Assembly: GCA_017557715.1 (NCBI GenBank)
Contig: JAFYYE010000458.1
Coordinates: 1-12,107 of the forward strand
From: Pseudobutyrivibrio sp.
GTDB taxonomy: Bacteria; Bacillota; Clostridia; Lachnospirales; Lachnospiraceae
DNA: 12,107 nucleotides
Direction: 5' to 3'
The translations under genes and the position numbers were made by a program. The notes beneath the pieces were generated by a model that was not told where the DNA came from, did no database searches, and was given only the letters and a program-made list of their open reading frames with translations. Each line of letters begins with the position of its first letter. The stretch's first letter is position 1. This document shows positions 8,001 to 12,107 of this stretch, piece by piece.

Positions 8001-9225
8001 TGATGATGCTGGAAATCTGATTGGAGTTAAGTGGGAAGTAGACGAGCTTAATTCATGGATGAAGACAATTCAACTTCAGGCAAAGGCTGATTTCATGGGT
8101 GGAAATGTTATCACTACAAATACACCTGCTTCAGGTCTTACAGTTGATGATACCTTCTATAAATTTGAAGAGCCAACAGTCAATGTAAAGCTTTTAGATT
8201 TTGAGTTGGTTGGAGATGAGACTACCATTCTTTTATACGACAGTTATTCTCAGGTGGAGGCTATAAATGAGCTTTTAAATAGCCTTACATCCTCAGATAT
8301 GGGTGTGCTTGCGAATATCATTAAGGAGCATATAACAGCGGAAACGCTTCTTAACGGTGGGACTTTTAGCATCCCATATGCTTACGTAAATACAACAGAT
8401 AATGTTGGAACTATTCAGGTCAGATTGATAAAAGAAAATCATGCCAAGGAAGCTCCATCAGTGGAAAATCTGGTAAAGGCAAATCATCTTGGGGATGATG
8501 CATATGTTTACAGGCTCATAGTTAGCTACAAGGCAAAATCTTACGATGAAAGAGTGCCTGAGATAGTAACAGGTGATGTTACTTCCCCTGATTCTAATGA
8601 TATGGCTAAGGGGTATTACCTCACAAAGGATTACAGCCCAGAGCTTGATAATGTCGACAGTCGTACAGCAGAGGCAGTATACAAGGTAAATGTTGTAGAT
8701 GCATATATGTACTTTGACAAAATTGGTGGAAAAGTAAAGCGCACAAAGCTTGCTGGCGCAGAGTATTTGGTATCAACTAGTGAAGATTTCACTACATCCT
8801 ATAGAGTGCTTTCATCTTCAGATGAAAATGGTGTTTACAGTGCCATGCTAATAGATGGTATGGGCGTGGGCACATATTATCTGAAGGAGACAAAAGCACC
8901 TGCGGGCTATGGATTAAGTGATGAGGTTTTCACAATTGAAATAAAACCTATTGAGGGGCAGCGTTCAAGCTATGTCCTCACTGTTAATTCTTCTAATAAC
9001 AGAAGTGAAATTGACACAGTTACAAATGAGTTTTCAGTATTAAACAATACTGATAATTCATCGGTGTTAATTGGGGAAGAGGTTTTATTCCAGGCAGTTG
9101 ATATAATTGCATACACTCTTCCGGAAACAGGAGGAAGAGGCTTCTACCTTTATACAATCAGTGGAGTGCTATTAATGATTGGGGCGACACTGTTGTTATA
9201 TAAAAATAAAAAAATTTTAAAATAA
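5014..9225 (+). CDS. Large pilus tip adhesin: fibro-slime, vWA and SpaA-like domains, LPETG
   Basis: A 1403-aa wall-anchored adhesin, probably the pilus tip or ancillary pilin. A signal peptide (about 1-29, VGYA) is followed by a Glu/Lys/Ser-rich low-complexity stalk (about 45-125) and an aromatic-rich region (about 130-400). A fibro-slime domain (about 420-598) carries HFGM, GDDDVWVYIDG (498-508) and DMGGIHQ, then a PEPEPQPEE hinge. A von Willebrand A domain (about 656-960) has a MIDAS-like D665-A-T667-Y-S669, GTSQDKGL (852-859) and VSDGCPT (879-885). About 108 residues are inserted after the first MIDAS loop (about 671-779, with C701/C703). Beta-rich sequence (970-1225) leads to a Cna-B/SpaA-like domain (about 1227-1320) with E-box KETKAPAGYG (E1292 expected to aid an isopeptide bond). 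The C terminus is LPETG (1369-1373), a membrane segment (1377-1396) and KNKKILK. AAGGAG at 4999-5004 fixes the start. This layout, ahead of a pilin and class C sortases, resembles RrgA-type tip pilins. Confidence 0.9.
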   Translation: MKYYPILRRVLCGSLSIAMLMSSQIVGYATGTDGGGHEREIASGTEAGTKNSNSEEKSTNLNETQTKSEEENSNKKTIQEEVKKENKETKKADVDEAESESKSEAKSESKSQKETDVDEDAEDADPLGLKEMKLLSVDKNTSVYTVAGDGNSYYRIGYINWAWATKVWYGDNEHKYGNWQEEKHTATADVCIVDENGQPIVTKETIKEKKLDTSGEAGRNLSGNEYGFGEDYFKSFAPHITGYTYVGTYTSANYKDSEAIWNISYNPKDEKASNYWYAIKKDGKGWDNLLEKPSKDNSTKVYMVYSSSPESDDVEYVYGNLFDYEKDYVNQKTMESSDSKNGALKFTTGGQSGDKWNDCDTDGLGYGTQTAFQGIVGDRLENNLPAFNYAFANVFDPDDELFAYNPGDFTATLEDDTVAYRGVKIPFYKEDGYYVLDSTINNSYTYKRDEAKIELSKSSDYNKGFWPLGTENKHFGMDFQTYFNINENPDGTVFEFAGDDDVWVYIDGRLALDMGGIHQTVEGSIDFNTGECVVNYAYNEKKDIDRAQETHNLYTDVLGYGDVESGKKALVAGTHTLSFFYLERGAMASNCKVKYNFNVKPEPEPQPEEVISTYNVEARYSKTANVADWNNRIYDINLFADVTGVKYVPKQETVPAPVDVMLVVDATYSMYFPGDLQEVDRGTSALVPGNTYYFIGDGDRCTCYEVTYNYQNNRWEYVDSSSAKAKNQYGGPGEKNELIVETTRSWWNTEYKYRYGKSTRNTTGYEVGTFYTSPSGGKVTRLSSLQRQMTEFVQTVGDINERSRIGIVFFNTAAGQLAPLTKLDDAGIEKLTKIINGERNDSTSLANKIGSGTSQDKGLAQVVNSFDSSSSHSKYTVLVSDGCPTVSAIDVINSLTDSVNNLRNQQVTCMSIGLDVETNQQHTTTVDKVLLSATSAAQYYYTSTSAELYETFKKVTETITNYYIVTTKKAGTVVDYIDSRFELVGEPSLYGGDGIYDDAGNLIGVKWEVDELNSWMKTIQLQAKADFMGGNVITTNTPASGLTVDDTFYKFEEPTVNVKLLDFELVGDETTILLYDSYSQVEAINELLNSLTSSDMGVLANIIKEHITAETLLNGGTFSIPYAYVNTTDNVGTIQVRLIKENHAKEAPSVENLVKANHLGDDAYVYRLIVSYKAKSYDERVPEIVTGDVTSPDSNDMAKGYYLTKDYSPELDNVDSRTAEAVYKVNVVDAYMYFDKIGGKVKRTKLAGAEYLVSTSEDFTTSYRVLSSSDENGVYSAMLIDGMGVGTYYLKETKAPAGYGLSDEVFTIEIKPIEGQRSSYVLTVNSSNNRSEIDTVTNEFSVLNNTDNSSVLIGEEVLFQAVDIIAYTLPETGGRGFYLYTISGVLLMIGATLLLYKNKKILK

Positions 9226-9240
9226 AAGGAGAAAAATGAA

Positions 9241-10656
9241 ATGAAGAATTTCAAGAAGGTTATCGCTACTTTACTTGCAGCGGTAATGATGATGGCAATG
9301 AGCGTAACAGCTTTTGCTGCGGAGAGCACAGGCGGTGCTACAATCAAAATTAACAATGCTGAAGAAGCCGATGTTTTCTATGAGCAGATTATCAAGGCTG
9401 ATACAACAGTAAAAACAGGTTGGAGCTTCGTGGATCCAAGCTATGCTAAGGCTTTTGGAAACGAAGATGAGCAGACAATCATCGAGAAGCTCACAAAGGG
9501 AGATTTTGACGAGTACACAAGAATGGGAGCACTTGAGAACCTTCCAGCTACAAACAAGGCAACAGGTACAGAGTTTACTGTTACTGAGCCAGGTTTTTAT
9601 GTGGTAAAGCTTCAGACAAAAGCAGGTGCTGAGGAGCTTTATAGCTACAATCCAATGGCTTACTATGTTTCATTAGAAGATATTGCTAATAATGCAGTTC
9701 TTAGCGATAAGACAGCAAAGAAGGAGCCAGCTAAGGTAGACAAGACTATCAAGACAGAAGACGAATATGTTGAGATTGGCAAGGATATTGAGTACACAGT
9801 TAAGGCTACAGTTCCTTACGTTCCAGAAGGAAAGCAGATTGCTGAGAATGGTCTTAGATTTGCGGTGCATGATTCTATTACAGGTGCAGAGTACAAGCTT
9901 ACAGATGGTAAGTTTGTAGTTACAGCTACTCTTGCTGGTGATGCAATCACATTAAAGGATGGCGCTGTAAAGCTTTCTGATGATAAGAAGTCATTCACAG
10001 TAGATCTTTCAGAATTAGTAACAGCTACAAACTCAAAAGCAAATCAGGTTGTTGAGCTTAAGTACTTAGCTACAGCTAAAGAGATTCACGTAGCCAACAA
10101 GGCTTACCCAGAAGTAAATGGTCACAAGTATGATGACGAGAAGCACATCAAGACAGTTGACTCTTACACAGTTGCTATCGAAATCGTAAAGACTGGAGAT
10201 AAGGGTGCAATGCTTCCAGATGCTGAGTTTGTTGTTGTAAAGCACACAGGCAACAAGACAGAGTATGCTCTTTTAGATGAGAACAAGACTCTTGTTGGTT
10301 GGACAACAGACCTTGACGAGGCAAAGAATGATGCAAATGTATTAAAGACAAATGAAGATGGTTTCGCTGAAGCAAAGGGCTTTGATAAGGATGTTGTTTA
10401 TACAGTACTTGAGACAAAGGCTCCTACTGGATATCAGTTATTAACATCAGAGAATAAGGTTACAAATACTGTACAGCACACAGAAGGCGATAAGACTTCT
10501 TGGGCATTCCAGTACAACGTAGCAGATACAACACTTTCATCACTTCCATTCACTGGTGGTATGGGTACAACACTTTTCACAGTACTCGGTGTAGTTCTTA
10601 TGGTTGTAGCAGCAGCTCTTTACTTTGCAACAAAGAAGAAGGGTTCTGTAAACTAA
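9241..10656 (+). CDS. Major (backbone) pilin, LPFTG, isopeptide-domain type
   Basis: A 471-aa secreted pilin, probably the polymerised shaft subunit. The signal peptide ends A24-F25-A26. An N-terminal pilin domain (about 28-155) is followed by a 'fimbrial isopeptide formation D2'-like domain (about 160-310, opening with PAKVDKTIK; K168 is the candidate bond Lys) and a SpaA-like domain (about 310-420, K317 candidate Lys, E-box LETKAPTGY with E391). LPFTG (435-439), a membrane helix (about 446-463) and KKKGSVN form the sorting signal. The canonical VYPKN pilin motif is not seen; the cross-linking Lys expected just before the D2 domain may be K160 or K161 in TAKKEPAKVDK. GGAG at 9228-9231 serves the start; an ATG at 9236 hits TGA after two codons and is excluded. 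The gene lies 15 bases after the adhesin stop. Codon choice looks more uniform than in its neighbours, fitting high expression. Confidence 0.9.
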   Translation: MKNFKKVIATLLAAVMMMAMSVTAFAAESTGGATIKINNAEEADVFYEQIIKADTTVKTGWSFVDPSYAKAFGNEDEQTIIEKLTKGDFDEYTRMGALENLPATNKATGTEFTVTEPGFYVVKLQTKAGAEELYSYNPMAYYVSLEDIANNAVLSDKTAKKEPAKVDKTIKTEDEYVEIGKDIEYTVKATVPYVPEGKQIAENGLRFAVHDSITGAEYKLTDGKFVVTATLAGDAITLKDGAVKLSDDKKSFTVDLSELVTATNSKANQVVELKYLATAKEIHVANKAYPEVNGHKYDDEKHIKTVDSYTVAIEIVKTGDKGAMLPDAEFVVVKHTGNKTEYALLDENKTLVGWTTDLDEAKNDANVLKTNEDGFAEAKGFDKDVVYTVLETKAPTGYQLLTSENKVTNTVQHTEGDKTSWAFQYNVADTTLSSLPFTGGMGTTLFTVLGVVLMVVAAALYFATKKKGSVN

Positions 10657-10684
10657 TTGGACATATTTTTATGTTAAGATAACT
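10657..10684 (+). promoter_or_regulatory. Candidate promoter upstream of the sortase genes
   Basis: TTGGAC at 10657-10662, immediately after the pilin stop codon, is spaced 16 bases from GATAAC at 10679-10684, which matches four of six -10 bases. It would start transcription near 10691, just before the GC-rich hairpin, and drive the two sortases separately from the pilin. The TTGGACA heptamer also begins the first 11-bp repeat at 4912. Evidence is limited to these weak matches. Confidence 0.3.
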
Positions 10685-10701
10685 CTCAATATGAGAAGTA
10701 T

Positions 10702-10741
10702 ATGCTGTGCTCCGCCGTAAAATCGGCGGGGCGGGCAGCAT
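10702..10741 (+). promoter_or_regulatory. GC-rich hairpin between pilin and sortase genes
   Basis: A strong stem-loop in otherwise AT-rich DNA. GCTCCGCCG (10709-10717) pairs with CGGCGGGGC (10724-10732, including one T-G pair) around TAAAAT, and an outer ATGCTG (10702-10707) pairs with CAGCAT (10736-10741), with a small internal bulge. No T-run follows on either strand, so it is not a standard intrinsic terminator. It sits 46 bases after the pilin stop and 21 bases before the sortase start. It could protect the 3' end of pilin mRNA after processing, act as a leaky attenuator, or shape the sortase leader. The structure is seen in the sequence; the role is inference. Confidence 0.65.
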
Positions 10742-10762
10742 TAAAGAGAGGCCAGGAGACAG

Positions 10763-11656
10763 ATGAAAGCATTTTTGAAAAAATATTATAAATTAATCGG
10801 AATAGGTGCTTTGATGATTGCTGGTTTGTCTTTGCTGCTGTATCCACTTGTGGCAAACACATGGAATAATCATGTTCAGACCACTCTTGTAAATAATTAC
10901 GAGGAAGCAATTTCAACAGCAATTGAGGAAGGAACCGTTAATGCTGAGGCAGAGCTTGAAAAGGCTTACCAGTACAATCAGGATTTACTTCCTAGTATTT
11001 TGCCAGATTCCTTTGCGGAAGCAGAGGCCAATGGTGTAGATGAAAGATACATGAGTATCCTTAATGCTAATGGTGATGGAATAATGGGATATATTCAGAT
11101 TCCATCAATCAACGTAAAGCTTCCAATCTTCCACACGACAAATGAAGATGTTTTGGAGATTGGAGTAGGGCATTTGGAGGGGTCATCTCTTCCAGTAGGT
11201 GGGCCTAGCACACACTCAGTGTTATCTGCCCACAGAGGTTTACCAAGTGCCACCCTTTTTACTGATTTGGATAGAGTAAAGCTTGGCGAGGATTTCTTTA
11301 TCATAATTATGGATGAATATTACGCTTATGAAGTGGATTCCATTGACGTGGTAGAGCCAGATGATACATCTCTTTTAGAGGTGGAGCCAGATCAGGATTT
11401 ATGTACATTGATTACATGTACACCATACGGTGTAAACACTCAGCGCCTTATGGTAAGAGGTCACAGAGTAGCTTACACACCAGAACTTCTTGCAGAGGCA
11501 AAGACACCAACATTTGGTATGGTTAGTCTTCACACTAATTACCTGCTTTGGGTAATCGTGGGACTTGCAATAGTAGCAGCTTTTATTTTGTTATTGTACA
11601 CATTTGACAGGTTACATAATAAGAGGGCAAATGAAAGTGAAACAGTGGATAATTAA
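10763..11656 (+). CDS. Class C (pilin-polymerising) sortase, first copy
   Basis: A 297-aa membrane transpeptidase. It cleaves the LPxTG-type signal of pilins between Thr and Gly and links the product to a Lys of the next subunit. An N-terminal membrane helix (about 11-31) is followed by NNHVQ/NNYEEAI, a lid region, the core MGYIQIPSINVKLPI (108-122) and GVGHLEGSSLPVGG. Catalytic residues are H157 (SAHRGLP), C219 (TLITCTPYG) and R228 (NTQRLMVRG). A second hydrophobic helix (about 260-280) near the C terminus is typical of class C. The lid that usually reads DPF/DPW reads D82-S-F84 here, and the usual NTHR motif is NTQR. The ribosome site AGGAG at 10754-10758 is only four bases from the ATG, although GAGAGG at 10745-10750 is also available. 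It lies 106 bases after the pilin and overlaps the next sortase by 26 bases. Confidence 0.94.
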   Translation: MKAFLKKYYKLIGIGALMIAGLSLLLYPLVANTWNNHVQTTLVNNYEEAISTAIEEGTVNAEAELEKAYQYNQDLLPSILPDSFAEAEANGVDERYMSILNANGDGIMGYIQIPSINVKLPIFHTTNEDVLEIGVGHLEGSSLPVGGPSTHSVLSAHRGLPSATLFTDLDRVKLGEDFFIIIMDEYYAYEVDSIDVVEPDDTSLLEVEPDQDLCTLITCTPYGVNTQRLMVRGHRVAYTPELLAEAKTPTFGMVSLHTNYLLWVIVGLAIVAAFILLLYTFDRLHNKRANESETVDN

Positions 11657-12107
11657 AATCATAATTCTATTACTGTTTGTAGGTGGAATAGGATCTTTAT
11701 CTTATCCAACCATTTCTAATGAATGGAACAACTATGTTCAAAGCAGGCTGATTGACAACTATGAAAATTCAGTCACTGAGCTTACGAAAGCGGATTATAG
11801 TGCCCAATGGGCAGCGGCCAGAGCATTTAACGAAACAATATATGAAAATGCCATTGGAACCGACGCTTTCGCCACAGGAGCAGATGGCGATGCAATCAAT
11901 GCTACAGAACAGTTTTTGGATTCTGAATATTATTCAGTGTTGAATCTTAATGGGGATGGAGTAATGGGATATTTGTCGGTGCCTAAGATTAATCTTAAGC
12001 TTCCGATAATGCATGGTACTTTTGATGAGTACATTCAGACCGCACTTGGCCACCTTAATGGTACAGCTCTTCCTATTGGAGGAGCTGGTACGCACTCAGT
12101 AATAGTT
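11631..12107 (+). CDS. Second class C sortase, 3' end outside window
   Basis: The first 159 codons of a second sortase; the frame stays open to the window edge. Start ATG at 11631 follows AGAGGG (11622-11627) and overlaps the upstream sortase by 26 bases in another frame, suggesting coupled translation. A membrane helix (about 6-26) is followed by SNEWNNYVQSRLIDNYE, a lid with D78-A-F80, then YYSVLNLNGDGVMGYLSVPKINLKLPIMHGT (read in parts at 100-130) and ALGHLNGTALPIGGAGTHSVIV. This parallels the first sortase segment by segment, so the pair are paralogues. The window ends just before the expected catalytic His; Cys and Arg are also outside, so activity cannot be judged. Two class C sortases in one pilus operon commonly divide the work of shaft polymerisation and ancillary-subunit attachment, but which substrate this one takes is unknown. 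Confidence 0.9.
   Translation, partial: MKVKQWIIKIIILLLFVGGIGSLSYPTISNEWNNYVQSRLIDNYENSVTELTKADYSAQWAAARAFNETIYENAIGTDAFATGADGDAINATEQFLDSEYYSVLNLNGDGVMGYLSVPKINLKLPIMHGTFDEYIQTALGHLNGTALPIGGAGTHSVIV

Noticed and set aside
9185..9227. AT-rich stretch before the major pilin as a separate promoter
   Set aside because: Many TATA-like hexamers can be drawn in this A/T-rich tail of the adhesin gene, but none pairs with a convincing -35.
10702..10741. Reading the GC-rich hairpin as an intrinsic terminator
   Set aside because: No T-run follows on either strand, and the sortase genes that depend on readthrough or a nearby promoter lie just downstream.
11752..11943. Short + strand open frame inside the second sortase
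   Set aside because: It is out of frame with the clear sortase sequence that starts at 11631 and runs to the window end.
1..12107. CRISPR arrays, tRNA/rRNA genes, insertion sequences, attachment sites
   Set aside because: No repeat-spacer pattern, RNA gene, transposase or terminal inverted repeats were seen on either strand.

Overview
The window looks like a surface-structure locus of a low-G+C, Gram-positive anaerobe, most likely a member of the Clostridia and plausibly a Lachnospiraceae (Butyrivibrio/Pseudobutyrivibrio/Roseburia-like) gut or rumen bacterium. This rests on protein family content, strong AGGAG/GGGGG ribosome binding sites, moderately AT-rich coding sequence and LPxTG-type sorting signals. 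The genus is inference; no RNA gene or taxonomic marker is present. All genes read on the + strand.

Left module (1-4763): five tightly packed genes. First is the 3' part of a fibro-slime plus Cna-B/SpaA-fold surface protein. Two small secreted proteins of the TasA/CalY-like ('SipW-dependent signal peptide') type follow. Next comes a secreted protein with a C-terminal membrane segment and a KTGD sorting-like motif, then a secreted MucBP-like protein with a C-terminal membrane anchor. Gaps run from a 1-base overlap to 13 bases, so this reads as one operon. It ends at a perfect 13-bp intrinsic terminator (4813-4847). The signal peptidase (SipW) that such operons usually carry is not in the window and may lie upstream.

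Intergenic 4764-5013 holds the terminator, a pair of TTGCCAAA direct repeats, a weak candidate promoter and four tandem 11-bp repeats (4912-4955), which are a candidate operator.

Right module (5014 to the end): a classical sortase-assembled pilus operon. It encodes a 1403-aa probable tip adhesin (fibro-slime, von Willebrand A and SpaA-like domains, LPETG), a 471-aa major pilin (LPFTG), and two consecutive class C (pilin-polymerising) sortases that overlap by 26 bases; the second runs off the window. A GC-rich hairpin and a candidate promoter lie between the pilin and the sortases.

Working model: the right operon builds a covalent pilus from LPFTG pilin subunits, joined by the class C sortases and capped by the vWA/fibro-slime adhesin. 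The left operon builds a second, TasA-like fibre or matrix layer that carries its own fibro-slime protein. The shared fibro-slime module suggests both structures recognise a similar ligand, possibly a polysaccharide, but that is inference.
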